A program made the position numbers and the translations under genes. Shown one piece after another: positions 1 to 7,966 of a DNA stretch of 64,000 nt. This DNA is from Pseudomonas sp. MIACH (lineage in GTDB: Bacteria > Pseudomonadota > Gammaproteobacteria > Pseudomonadales > Pseudomonadaceae). The stretch spans positions 1 through 64,000 of the forward strand of contig NZ_LHVO01000012.1 of the NCBI RefSeq assembly GCF_001269925.1, written 5' to 3'. The notes under the pieces are model-generated. The model worked only from the letters and a program-made list of their open reading frames with translations, did not search any database and was not told the origin of the DNA. Positions within the stretch are counted from its first letter, which is position 1, and each line of letters starts with the position of its first letter.

Positions 1-1
1 G

Positions 2-1054
2 TCCAAGGTCGAGCCGAGCTTCAAGGACCTCGGTACATTCTTGTTAGATACCAGTCTGATGCCTGAACTCATTAGGGGGGCGGGTGAGAAGTCGCTCGTC
101 AGCGACTCTGGAATTAAAAAAAACATCGATTCTTATCATGCTCTCGTTCAGCGCTATAAGCAGGCAGATAGCCACCTTGAAAACATTTATCAACGTTTTC
201 CTGATGGCGAGCATCGGCGAACGCCGGGAGTGCTTAATGAAGTAAAGGCACAAAACCTGATTAAATTTTCGGCGCTGGAACAACTGAATGATTTACTGCC
301 TTCGGAGCTAAAGTTTGACCAGCAGCAACACTACTTTGCGTCTCGGCTGATTAATAATTGGGATTATTTGAATTTTTCCTTTTGCAATTTTGGTTACTTT
401 CAACCCGATAATGCCAAGGGTCAATACAGAGGCATGACTGTTGATTTTGGCGGAAGCGGTACCTTGGGTTTTGGTGGGCTTTCCAAGGCAGAGAGTTTTG
501 AGCGTGCAACCCAGGGGGCACGACCGGAGAACCCATTGAAGTCCACCAGCCTGTTTGAGCGAAAGGATTCAACATTCTCCAGCGATTTTCCCCCCTCGCT
601 AACGGGTATCAGCACTATCCCGCGGAGCCGGCCGCTACTTTCTACCATCAAAGATCTAGTCAAGACTGAAAACGATGTTTATGAAGCCAAAAATGTCCAG
701 ACTCACGAAAAGGCGCTCGGGCCGGCTTTGGAAGTCGCCTACAGATTGTCGATATTACCTGATCAAGCAATTCAGCAGTTTTTTGCCGAAAACTGGGTGG
801 CAGGCAGTCAGGATTTTCCATATCGCGACAAGAGCCCGGAACATAATGTCAGCACACAACAAATGACAACGATCATGGTCGACAGGAAGAACGCATTTAT
901 CGACCTGTTCGGGCAGCGAAACATTCAACGCTGGGAGGCCAACAACTCTGGCAGCGCAGCGCAGGCGAGGGCTCAGGTGGAGCGTTCGGTCAATAGCCTG
1001 ATTGAAGGCCAGCATAAGATCAGGCCACTTGGCGTTGGTAGCCAGACGATCTGA
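2..1054 (+). CDS. Unrecognised protein, 3' part only (5' end outside window)
   Basis: The frame is open from base 2 to a TGA at 1052-1054, with no convincing start or ribosome binding site inside, so about 350 C-terminal residues of a longer protein are visible. I do not recognise the family. It is mostly polar, with no membrane segment or signal peptide in this part. Around 341-480 it encodes N-W-D-Y-L-N-F followed about 25 residues later by MTVDFGGSG. This spacing loosely resembles the catalytic loop and metal-binding segment of kinase-like folds, but that is only an impression. The gene is visibly more AT-rich than the neighbouring genes, which suggests transfer. A secreted effector or toxin is one possibility; function unknown. 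Confidence 0.6.
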   Translation, partial: SKVEPSFKDLGTFLLDTSLMPELIRGAGEKSLVSDSGIKKNIDSYHALVQRYKQADSHLENIYQRFPDGEHRRTPGVLNEVKAQNLIKFSALEQLNDLLPSELKFDQQQHYFASRLINNWDYLNFSFCNFGYFQPDNAKGQYRGMTVDFGGSGTLGFGGLSKAESFERATQGARPENPLKSTSLFERKDSTFSSDFPPSLTGISTIPRSRPLLSTIKDLVKTENDVYEAKNVQTHEKALGPALEVAYRLSILPDQAIQQFFAENWVAGSQDFPYRDKSPEHNVSTQQMTTIMVDRKNAFIDLFGQRNIQRWEANNSGSAAQARAQVERSVNSLIEGQHKIRPLGVGSQTI

Positions 1055-1226
1055 CGCTGTCTACAACAAGCCTTCCTTGAACGTAACGCCTTGTTTATCG
1101 CGTTGGTTCTCTGGGGAAAAACTGATGGTCGTTTCGACACGAGAGGATTCAGCTGTTGGTAGCGCAACAGCAATTGGACATTTTGCTGTTTGGTGATGGG
1201 CAAAAAATAGCTCTTATTCCTGTAAC

Positions 1227-1242
1227 CCATTGGCGCCTATGG
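1227..1242. promoter_or_regulatory. Palindrome upstream of the sfnB promoter
   Basis: CCATTGGCGCCTATGG is a 16-base palindrome with a single mismatched pair. It lies 12 bases upstream of the predicted -24 element of the sfnB cluster. It could be a repressor or activator site, though sigma-54 activators usually bind further upstream. No regulator gene is adjacent. Confidence 0.3.
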
Positions 1243-1253
1243 TGATTTAAATC

Positions 1254-1268
1254 CGGCACGACTCCTGC
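1254..1268 (+). promoter_or_regulatory. Sigma-54-type -24/-12 promoter for the sfnB cluster
   Basis: CGGCACGACTCCTGC matches the RpoN consensus TGGCAC-N5-TTGC at all but two positions. The GG and GC doublets have the required 12-base offset. Transcription would start near 1280, about 27 bases before the ATG at 1307. Sigma-54 control fits the known use of the SfnR enhancer-binding protein for sulfone and methionine-derived sulfur genes in Pseudomonas. SfnR itself is not encoded in this window. Confidence 0.5.
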
Positions 1269-1306
1269 AATTACTCCGATATCCCATCGGAGCCTGGAGT
1301 CGGCCC

Positions 1307-2503
1307 ATGTCTGCCCACCCTCAACAACCTGCCCATATCATCCGCTCAGACGCGGAGGCCATCGAGGTCGCCAAACGCCTGGCCGAGCGCTTTGCCGTCG
1401 ACGCCAGCGCGCGTGACCGTGAGCGGCGCCTGCCTGTCGCCGAACTGGACGAATTTTCCGCCAGCGGCCTGTGGGGTATCACCGTTCCCAAGGCCTATGG
1501 CGGCGCCGAGGTGTCCTATGTGACGGTGGCCGAGGTGATCAAGTTGATCTCCGCCGCCGACCCGTCCTTGGGGCAAATCCCGCAGAACCACCTGGGCGTG
1601 GTGGATATCCTGCTGCAAACCGCGACGGAGGAACAAAAGCGTCACTACTTCGGCAAGGTCCTGGCGGGTTATCGCTTCGGTAACGCCTTCTCCGAGGCCA
1701 AGAGCAAAAACGCCGGCACCTTCGATACCCAGATCCGCTTTCACGACGACACCGCGCAAATCAACGGCGAGAAGTTCTACTGCACCGGCGCGTTGTTCGC
1801 GCATATCGTGCCCACCGTAGGTAACAACGAAAAAGGCCAGGCCTTCATCGGCCTCGTCGAGCGCGATGCGCCAGGCCTTACCGTCATCGACAACTGGGAC
1901 GGCTTCGGCCAGCGCACCACCGCCAGCGGCGGCGTAACCCTCGACGGCGTGAGCGTGCCCTTGAGCGCGGTGATTCCCGCCCACCTGGCGTTTGACCAAC
2001 CCACGGCCGATGGGCCGATTTCGCAAATTATCCAGGCCGCTGTGGACACCGGCATTGCCCTCGGCGCCCTTGAACAGGCAAAAATCTTCGCGCGCCAGGC
2101 CCGTCCCTGGATCGATAGCCAGCAGGATCACGGCTGGCAGGACCCGTTCACCATCGCCGCCATCGGTGATTTGCAATGGCGTGTGCACGGCACCGAAGCG
2201 ATCCTCGCCAAGGCCGGCCTGGCCGTCGACCGCGCCCTCGCCGAACCGGATGAAGACACCGTCGCCCAGGCCTCGCTGGTCGTCGCCCAGGCCAAGGTCC
2301 TGTCGGCCGAAACCGCGTTGCTCGCCAGCAGCAAACTCTTCGAACTGGCCGGCACCCGCTCCGTCACCGCCAAGCACAACCTCGACCGCTTCTGGCGCAA
2401 CGCGCGGACCCACACCCTGCACGACCCGGCCCGCTGGAAATACCACCTGATCGGCAATTACGTGCTCAACGGCGTCAAGCCTGCGCGCCACGCCTGGAAC
2501 TGA
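1307..2503 (+). CDS. sfnB: SfnB-type acyl-CoA dehydrogenase family oxidoreductase
   Basis: This 398-aa flavoprotein has acyl-CoA dehydrogenase architecture: an alpha-helical N-terminal domain (about 1-130), a middle beta domain (about 135-240) and a C-terminal helical bundle with the FWRNARTHTLHD segment near 365-377 and the end motif KYHLIGNYVLNGV. The overall pattern matches the SfnB sulfur-acquisition oxidoreductases, which are needed to use dimethyl sulfone and related compounds as sulfur source. GGAG at 1296-1299 is correctly spaced before the ATG. It is the first gene of a run of nine same-strand genes that includes a flavin monooxygenase and an importer. The substrate is not evident from the sequence. 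Related DszC-like monooxygenases share this fold, so monooxygenase rather than dehydrogenase chemistry is possible. Confidence 0.8.
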   Translation: MSAHPQQPAHIIRSDAEAIEVAKRLAERFAVDASARDRERRLPVAELDEFSASGLWGITVPKAYGGAEVSYVTVAEVIKLISAADPSLGQIPQNHLGVVDILLQTATEEQKRHYFGKVLAGYRFGNAFSEAKSKNAGTFDTQIRFHDDTAQINGEKFYCTGALFAHIVPTVGNNEKGQAFIGLVERDAPGLTVIDNWDGFGQRTTASGGVTLDGVSVPLSAVIPAHLAFDQPTADGPISQIIQAAVDTGIALGALEQAKIFARQARPWIDSQQDHGWQDPFTIAAIGDLQWRVHGTEAILAKAGLAVDRALAEPDEDTVAQASLVVAQAKVLSAETALLASSKLFELAGTRSVTAKHNLDRFWRNARTHTLHDPARWKYHLIGNYVLNGVKPARHAWN

Positions 2504-2514
2504 GGACCTGACCC

Positions 2515-2841
2515 ATGACCGCACTGACGCTCGCACGCCAACTGCTGGACAGCACCCGTCGCCACGTCGAAAAAAGCGACGACCCCTACGTGATCAGCCG
2601 CTTCGGCGATTGGCAGATTCGCGTGGATGTGGCGGCCGCCTTGCTGGAACGCGCCGAAACCGATCCAAGCCCGGTCGCCCTCACCGAAGCGCAGATCGCC
2701 GCCGCTGAAGCCTTGCTCTTTGCCAGCAACACCGAATTCGAACTCACCGGCCAACGCACCGCGCTGCCATCGACCCTGGATGATCCGTTGCGCCGCAAAT
2801 ACCAGGTCGTCGGCAACTACCACCTCAACGGAGTGCTGTGA
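2515..2841 (+). CDS. Stand-alone remnant of an acyl-CoA dehydrogenase C-terminal domain (108 aa)
   Basis: This small protein aligns by eye with the C-terminal domain of the SfnB-like protein just upstream. DPYVISRFGDWQIRV matches DPFTIAAIGDLQWRV, EALLFASNTEFELTGQR matches ETALLASSKLFELAGTR, and KYQVVGNYHLNGV matches KYHLIGNYVLNGV. The stretch between these blocks that holds FWRNARTHT in SfnB is missing, and so are the N-terminal and flavin-binding beta domains. It lies 11 bases after sfnB, and its TGA overlaps the ATG of the monooxygenase gene. The reading frame and junctions are clean, so it is probably expressed. It may be a partner subunit or a decayed duplicate. Catalysis by itself is unlikely. 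Confidence 0.65.
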   Translation: MTALTLARQLLDSTRRHVEKSDDPYVISRFGDWQIRVDVAAALLERAETDPSPVALTEAQIAAAEALLFASNTEFELTGQRTALPSTLDDPLRRKYQVVGNYHLNGVL

Positions 2842-4271
2842 TGTCCCGTGAAATCCGCTTGAACGCCTTCGACATGAACTGTGTCGGCCACCAATCGCCG
2901 GGCCTGTGGGCGCATCCGCGTGATCGCTCGTGGCAGTACAAGGATCTTGAGTACTGGACCGACCTGGCGAAGATCCTTGAGCGCGGCAAGTTCGACGGCC
3001 TGTTTATCGCCGACGTGCTGGGCATCTACGACGTCTACAACGGCAATGGCGACGCGGCGATTCGCCAGGCGACCCAGGTGCCGGTCAACGATCCGTTATC
3101 GCTGATCGCACCGATGGCGCTGGTCACCGAACACCTGGGTTTTGGCCTGACCGCGTCGCTGTCGTTCGAGCACCCGTATCCGTTTGCCCGCCGTCTCTCG
3201 ACCCTCGACCACCTGACCAAGGGTCGTATCGGCTGGAACATCGTCACCTCCTACCTGGAAAGCGGCGCCAAGAACCTTGGCCAGAAAGCCCAGACCGAAC
3301 ACGACGCACGCTACGACTACGCCGAGGAATACCTGGAGGTCTGCTACAAGCTCTGGGAAGGCAGTTGGGAAGAGGGCGCGGTACTGCGCGACCGCGAACG
3401 TCGGATTTTCAGCGACCCGAGCAAGATCCACGAGATCCGCCATGTCGGCAAACACTTCCAGGTGCCCGGCATCCACCTGTGCGAACCGTCGCCGCAGCGC
3501 ACGCCGGTGCTGTACCAGGCCGGTGCGTCCAGCCGTGGCAAGCAGTTCGCCGCCGAGCAGGCCGAATGCGTGTTCGTTGCCGCGCCGTCCAAGGTGCTGC
3601 TGAAAAAGACCGTCGCCGATATCCGCCGCCGTGCCGCCGAAGCTGGGCGCGACCCGAAGAAGATCCTGATCTTCAACTTGCAGACGGTGATCGTCGATGA
3701 GACCGACGCCAAGGCCAAGGCCAAATTCGACGAATACAAATCCTACGCCAGTTATGAAGGCGCGATGGCACTGATCTCCGGCTGGACCGGGATCGATTTC
3801 AGCCAGTTCAAGCCGGATGAACCGCTCAAGCACGTGCACACCAATGCGATTCAATCGGCGGTGGAAGCTTTCTCCACGGCGGACCCGAACAAGGTCTGGA
3901 CGCCCAACGAACTGGCCGATTGGGTCGGTATCGGCGGCTTTGGCCCGCTGTTCGTCGGCGGCCCGGAAACCGTGGCGGACCTGTTGCAGGAGTGGGTCGA
4001 AGAGACCGACGTCGACGGCTTCAACCTAGCCTATGCGCTGACCCACGAAACCTTTGTCGACGCCGTCGAATGGCTGGTGCCGGAGTTGCAGAAGCGCGGC
4101 GTGTACAAGACCGAATACGCCCAGGGCACGTTGCGCGAGAAGTTGTTCGGCGACGGTGCAAGGTTGGGTGCGAACCACCCGGGCGCCGGCTATCGCGATC
4201 TATCGAATGCACATAAATCCAATGTGGGGGGCTTGCCCCCGATGGCGGTGGCTCAGTCAAAGGCGTTCTAA
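2841..4271 (+). CDS. Flavin-dependent monooxygenase, LLM class, NtaA/SnaA/DszA/SoxA family
   Basis: The 476-aa product has the bacterial-luciferase-like TIM barrel of class C two-component flavin monooxygenases. Visible are the N-terminal LNAFDMNC strand, the FDGLFIADVLG loop, the GWNIVTSYLESGAKNLG segment and the FVGGPETVADLLQEW region typical of NtaA/DszA/SnaA proteins. These enzymes use reduced FMN from a separate reductase to oxidise sulfur or nitrogen compounds or cleave C-S and C-N bonds. No reductase gene is adjacent. The ATG at 2841 overlaps the upstream TGA (TGATG); a GTG at 2838 is the alternative. The last 16 codons (4223-4268) lie inside a REP element, so the C-terminus NVGGLPPMAVAQSKAF is repeat-derived and probably not ancestral. 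Confidence 0.82.
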   Translation: MSREIRLNAFDMNCVGHQSPGLWAHPRDRSWQYKDLEYWTDLAKILERGKFDGLFIADVLGIYDVYNGNGDAAIRQATQVPVNDPLSLIAPMALVTEHLGFGLTASLSFEHPYPFARRLSTLDHLTKGRIGWNIVTSYLESGAKNLGQKAQTEHDARYDYAEEYLEVCYKLWEGSWEEGAVLRDRERRIFSDPSKIHEIRHVGKHFQVPGIHLCEPSPQRTPVLYQAGASSRGKQFAAEQAECVFVAAPSKVLLKKTVADIRRRAAEAGRDPKKILIFNLQTVIVDETDAKAKAKFDEYKSYASYEGAMALISGWTGIDFSQFKPDEPLKHVHTNAIQSAVEAFSTADPNKVWTPNELADWVGIGGFGPLFVGGPETVADLLQEWVEETDVDGFNLAYALTHETFVDAVEWLVPELQKRGVYKTEYAQGTLREKLFGDGARLGANHPGAGYRDLSNAHKSNVGGLPPMAVAQSKAF

Positions 4272-4324
4272 CTGACACACCGCCATCGGGAGCAAGCCGA
4301 ATCGTCGCACCGCCCCTCCCACAG
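4223..4324. repeat. REP doublet, partly degenerate, overlapping the end of a gene
   Basis: The left arm, from TGTGGGGGGCTTGCCCCCGA to GGCGGTG at 4250, is inverted relative to CACCGCCATCGGGAGCAAGC starting at 4279 and CCCTCCCACAG ending at 4324. The right arm is interrupted by about 16 unrelated bases. It is the same REP type as the doublet at 11498-11589. The stop codon of the monooxygenase falls in the loop between the arms. Confidence 0.8.
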
Positions 4325-4397
4325 TTGTCCTGTGTCGATCCAAATAATCAAGCCAGCGGACCACCGCACGCACACCCCCCAATAGGAGCAACCCCCT

Positions 4398-5246
4398 ATG
4401 AGCGTGCACGAACCAACGGCCCTCCTGGAGCACCTGCAACGCTGGGCACAACTCACGCCGTTGCACATCGCCCTGCGCCACAAGCGCCAGGGCCAGTGGT
4501 ACGCCTGGCGCTGGATCGACATCTTGCGCGACGTCGAACGCCTGGCCGATGGTTTGCGCCAGCAAGATTTCAGTCAACAGTCACGCTTGGTGCTCTGCGG
4601 CGCCTTTGAACCGAACCTGCTGTTGCTGGCGTTGGCGGCCCAGTCCGTCGGCGGGCAGGTGCTGACGCTGGCCGATAACCTCGAGCCGCAGGCCTTGGAG
4701 CAACAGCTGTGGCGTATTCATCCCAGCCACGCCTACGTTCAAGGTCGCCAGCGCGATTGGACGTTCACCCAGCGGTTGAATTTCGCCCAACTGCTCGGCC
4801 CTGTGGACCCGGCGCAACACCTGCAGCGGTGGTGGCAGCCAGCGGACGAAACCGCGCTGTGGAGCGAAGAGGGCACCCAGTGGCAAGGCGGCTTGGCCGT
4901 GGTGCTCGAGCAGTGGCTGAGCAGCGGCCACGGCCTGGCCTTCCCGGAAAGCCTGGCCTCGGCGCGGCGTGATCGCAGCGAAGTCGCGCCCACCGGCCTG
5001 CTGCTGTCGCCCGCCCGTTTGCTGCACCTGGCCGACGAGATCGAAAGCCGCCTGGCACCCCACGGCACCTGGCGTCGGCGCCTGTGCGACTGGGCCATCG
5101 CCCACCCGCACAGCGGCCTGCGCCGCCTGCTGAAAAACCGCGTGCGCAAACTGCTGGGTTTCCAGCGGCTGGTCTCTATCTGGCAGCCCCTCAAGTCCAA
5201 TGCTGAGCCGACGTGGCTTGCCGAATTCAAACGGGAGCGTGCATGA
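4398..5246 (+). CDS. Reduced AMP-binding / long-chain acyl-CoA synthetase homologue, probably non-catalytic
   Basis: The 282-aa product keeps the N-terminal part of an acyl-CoA synthetase (adenylate-forming family): HIALRHKRQGQWYAWRW, then a LADGLRQ helix and the LLALAAQSVGGQVLTL segment. It also keeps a middle piece (LPPHG-like region, then RRLLKNRVRKLLGFQRL) resembling the segment before the adenylation core of long-chain enzymes. Missing are the Thr/Ser/Gly-rich ATP loop, the adenylation signature and the whole C-terminal domain; the full family is about 600 aa or more. Homologous full-length genes often sit in Liv-type transporter operons in proteobacteria, and this one lies directly before that transporter with an ATGA overlap. 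AGGAG at 4384-4388 supports the start. It is likely a decayed or repurposed subunit. Confidence 0.6.
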   Translation: MSVHEPTALLEHLQRWAQLTPLHIALRHKRQGQWYAWRWIDILRDVERLADGLRQQDFSQQSRLVLCGAFEPNLLLLALAAQSVGGQVLTLADNLEPQALEQQLWRIHPSHAYVQGRQRDWTFTQRLNFAQLLGPVDPAQHLQRWWQPADETALWSEEGTQWQGGLAVVLEQWLSSGHGLAFPESLASARRDRSEVAPTGLLLSPARLLHLADEIESRLAPHGTWRRRLCDWAIAHPHSGLRRLLKNRVRKLLGFQRLVSIWQPLKSNAEPTWLAEFKRERA

Positions 5247-6013
5247 GCCAAGCCATTCTCCAGGTGCGGGACATCTCGCTGTCGTTCAAGGGCGTCAAGG
5301 CGATCAATGGGCTGTCGTTCGAGGTAGCGCGCGGTGAAATCTGCGCGTTGATCGGGCCCAACGGCGCCGGCAAGAGTTCATTGCTCAACGTACTTAACGG
5401 CGTGTATCGCTTCGATGCCGGCGAGATCGTTTTCGAGGCGCAACACTTCCACCGCATCGACCCCCTGGGCGCCGCGCGCCGTGGTATCGGCCGTACCTTC
5501 CAGAACAACGCCCTGTTCAAGAAAATGAGCGTGCTCGACAACATCCTCACCGGCCTGTCGCGGCATATGCGCACCACCTTTATCGAACAGGCCCTCGGTT
5601 TGCCACGCGCACGCCGTGAAGCCGAAACCTTCCGCCTGCGCGCCCAGGGCATCCTTGAATTCCTGGAGCTGCAAGCCTACCGCGATGTGCTGGTGGGCAA
5701 CCTGTCCTATGGCCTGCAAAAGCGCGTGGAGCTGGGCCGTGCGTTGATCGCCGGGCCGAGCCTGTTGCTGCTGGACGAACCCATGGCCGGCATGAACGCC
5801 GAGGAAAAACAGGAAATGGCGCGCTTTGTCGCCGACGTGAACCGCGACCTCGGCACCACCGTGGTGTTGATCGAACACGACATGGGCGTGGTCATGGGCC
5901 TGTCCGACCATGTGGTGGTACTCGACTACGGGCGCAAGGTCGGTGACGGCACACCCGCCGAGGTGCAGGCCAACCCCGAGGTGATCGCGGCCTACCTGGG
6001 AGTGACGCACTGA
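5243..6013 (+). CDS. Liv-type ABC transporter ATP-binding protein (LivG-like)
   Basis: This 256-aa cytoplasmic ATPase belongs to the branched-chain amino acid / amide (HAAT) importer family. Walker A GPNGAGKS lies at 38-45, the signature LSYGLQKR near 154-161, Walker B LLLLDEP at 174-180 and the switch histidine at about 212 (IEHDMGVV). The long insert after the Q-loop is typical of LivG rather than LivF. I chose ATG 5243, which overlaps the previous stop (ATGA); the frame is open further upstream, but that part lies inside the preceding gene. With the next genes it forms a complete importer whose solute is probably not a common amino acid, judging from the oxidoreductase neighbours. Confidence 0.9.
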   Translation: MSQAILQVRDISLSFKGVKAINGLSFEVARGEICALIGPNGAGKSSLLNVLNGVYRFDAGEIVFEAQHFHRIDPLGAARRGIGRTFQNNALFKKMSVLDNILTGLSRHMRTTFIEQALGLPRARREAETFRLRAQGILEFLELQAYRDVLVGNLSYGLQKRVELGRALIAGPSLLLLDEPMAGMNAEEKQEMARFVADVNRDLGTTVVLIEHDMGVVMGLSDHVVVLDYGRKVGDGTPAEVQANPEVIAAYLGVTH

Positions 6014-6894
6014 TGACGTTCTTCTTCGAAACCCTGCTCGGCGGCCTGCTCGCCGGCACCATGTACTCCCTGGTCGCCATCGGCTTCGTGCTGATCTACA
6101 AGGCCAGCGGCGTGTTCAATTTTGCCCAGGGCTCGATGCTGCTGTTTGCCGCGCTGACCTTCGTCAGCCTCCATGACCAAGGCGTGCCGTTTGCCCTGGC
6201 GTTGCTGTTGACGGTGATCGTGATGATCGTCGGCGCCTTGCTCATCGAACGCCTGGTGCTGCGGCCACTGGTGAACCGCTCGCAAATCACGCTGTTCATG
6301 GCGACCTTGGGCCTGTCGTTCATTATCGAAGGCCTGGCCCAAGGCGTGATGGGCTCGCAAGTGCGCGCCCTGGACCTGGGCATCGACGACGTACCGCTGT
6401 TCGTCGGTCCGCTGATGCTCAGCCAGTTCGACCTGATCGCCGCAGCCGTTGCCGTGGTGCTGGTGACGGTGCTGGCGCTGCTGTTCAACAAGACCCGCAT
6501 TGGCGTGTCGCTGCGCGCGGTGGCGGATGACACCACGGCTGCGCTGTCCATCGGCATCAACCTCAACCGCATCTGGCAGATCGTCTGGGCAGTGGCCGGC
6601 ATTGTCGGGCTGGTGGCGGGGTTGTTGTGGGGCGCGCGCCAGGGCGTGCAGTTTTCGCTCTCGCTGGTGGTGCTCAAGGCGTTGCCGGTGTTGATCATCG
6701 GCGGCTTCACCTCGATTGGCGGGGCGATTGTCGGCGGGCTGATTGTCGGTGCGGCGGAGAACCTCGCCGAGGTGTATATCGGTCCGCTGATCGGTGGCGG
6801 TATCACGCCGTGGTTCGCCTATGTCCTGGCATTGTCCTTCCTGTACATCCGTCCCGCCGGCCTGTTCGGCGAGCGCGCCATCGAGCGAGTCTGA
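6013..6894 (+). CDS. Liv-type ABC transporter permease (LivH-like)
   Basis: The 293-aa inner-membrane protein has about eight hydrophobic segments. It carries the FNFAQGSMLLFAAL motif near the N-terminus and a C-terminal GGFTSIGGAIVGGLIVGAAENL segment, both typical of LivH. Its start overlaps the LivG-like stop (TGATG). It pairs with the LivM-like permease four bases downstream to form the translocation channel. No regulatory site is visible between the two. Confidence 0.9.
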   Translation: MTFFFETLLGGLLAGTMYSLVAIGFVLIYKASGVFNFAQGSMLLFAALTFVSLHDQGVPFALALLLTVIVMIVGALLIERLVLRPLVNRSQITLFMATLGLSFIIEGLAQGVMGSQVRALDLGIDDVPLFVGPLMLSQFDLIAAAVAVVLVTVLALLFNKTRIGVSLRAVADDTTAALSIGINLNRIWQIVWAVAGIVGLVAGLLWGARQGVQFSLSLVVLKALPVLIIGGFTSIGGAIVGGLIVGAAENLAEVYIGPLIGGGITPWFAYVLALSFLYIRPAGLFGERAIERV

Positions 6895-6898
6895 AAGC

Positions 6899-7948
6899 AT
6901 GTCGATCCCTGTTGCTGAACACACCGCACCGTTGCTGCTGATTCAACGGCGCGTGCCCTGGAGCCTGGTCGGCCTGCTGGCAGTGGCGTTTATCGTGGTG
7001 CCGCTGTGGGGCAATGACTATTGGCTCAACGCGATCCTGATCCCGTTCCTGGTGCTGTCGCTGGCCGGGCTGGGCCTGAATTTACTCACCGGCTACACCG
7101 GACAAACCTCGGTCGGTGCCGCCGGGTTCATGGCCGTCGGCGCCTTCGCCACCTATGGGTTTCTGCTGCGCCTGCCGGAGCTGGGCCTGCCGGTGGCGCT
7201 GCTCGGCGGCGGGATCATCAGTGCGTTGGTCGGGCTGCTGTTTGGCTTGCCCAGCTCGCGGATCAAAGGCTTCTACCTGATGGTCACGACGTTGGCCGCG
7301 CAGTTTTTCCTGGAGTGGCTGTTCGTCAAATTCCCCTGGTTCTACAACTACGGTTCGTCCGGAACCATTTCGGCGCCGAAGCTGGCGTTGTTCGGCCATG
7401 ACCTCAACACGCCGCTGGGCCGCTACTGGCTGACCCTGGTCACGGTGCTGCTGTTGACCTGGGCCGCCGTCAACCTGGTGCGCAGCCAGGTGGGCCGCAA
7501 CTGGATGGCGATCCGCGACATGGACACCGCCGCCGCCGTGGTCGGCATCCCGGTGGTGCGCTACAAGCGCCTGGCGTTTGCGGTCAGTTCGTTCTACCTC
7601 GGCATCGCCGGCGCGTTGTGGGCGTTTGCCTACCTGGGCACGGCCAGCGCCAGCAGCTTCGACATCAATCGCTCATTCCAGATCCTGTTCATCATCATTA
7701 TCGGCGGCATGGGCAGCATCGCCGGCAACTTCGTCGGCGCGGCGTTTATCAGTCTGCTGCCGATCTTCCTCAGCCATGCCGGGCAGGCGTTGTTCGGTGG
7801 CTCGGTGGACGCGGGGCAGTTGCAGAACCTGCAGAAAATCATTTTTGGCGTGTTGATCATCGTGTTCCTGATCAAGGAGCCCGAGGGCTTGATTCGCCTG
7901 TTGCACAACCTTCGCGATCGGCTGCGTCAGTGGCCCCTACGTTTCTGA
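6899..7948 (+). CDS. Liv-type ABC transporter permease (LivM-like)
   Basis: The 349-aa protein has about nine or ten membrane segments. It shows the LivM hallmarks LNLLTGYTGQTSVGAAGFMA (about 60-80), a cytoplasmic coupling loop with AAVVGIPVVRYKRLAFAVSS, and IIGGMGSIAGNFVGAAF before the last helices. I chose the ATG at 6899, four bases after the LivH-like stop. The longer open frame back to 6794 would lie within the upstream gene. It is the second channel subunit of the importer. Confidence 0.9.
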   Translation: MSIPVAEHTAPLLLIQRRVPWSLVGLLAVAFIVVPLWGNDYWLNAILIPFLVLSLAGLGLNLLTGYTGQTSVGAAGFMAVGAFATYGFLLRLPELGLPVALLGGGIISALVGLLFGLPSSRIKGFYLMVTTLAAQFFLEWLFVKFPWFYNYGSSGTISAPKLALFGHDLNTPLGRYWLTLVTVLLLTWAAVNLVRSQVGRNWMAIRDMDTAAAVVGIPVVRYKRLAFAVSSFYLGIAGALWAFAYLGTASASSFDINRSFQILFIIIIGGMGSIAGNFVGAAFISLLPIFLSHAGQALFGGSVDAGQLQNLQKIIFGVLIIVFLIKEPEGLIRLLHNLRDRLRQWPLRF

Positions 7949-7966
7949 CTGAATAAGAGAATCCCT

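Noticed and set aside
1002..1196. Plus-strand frame of 64 codons after the partial first gene
   Set aside because: It overlaps the end of the first gene in another frame, has no ribosome binding site and no recognisable domain.
1346..2536. Long minus-strand frame opposite sfnB (396 codons)
   Set aside because: It is a mirror of the GC-rich codon pattern of sfnB, has low-complexity composition (Gly, Val, Asp, Ala) and no ribosome binding site.
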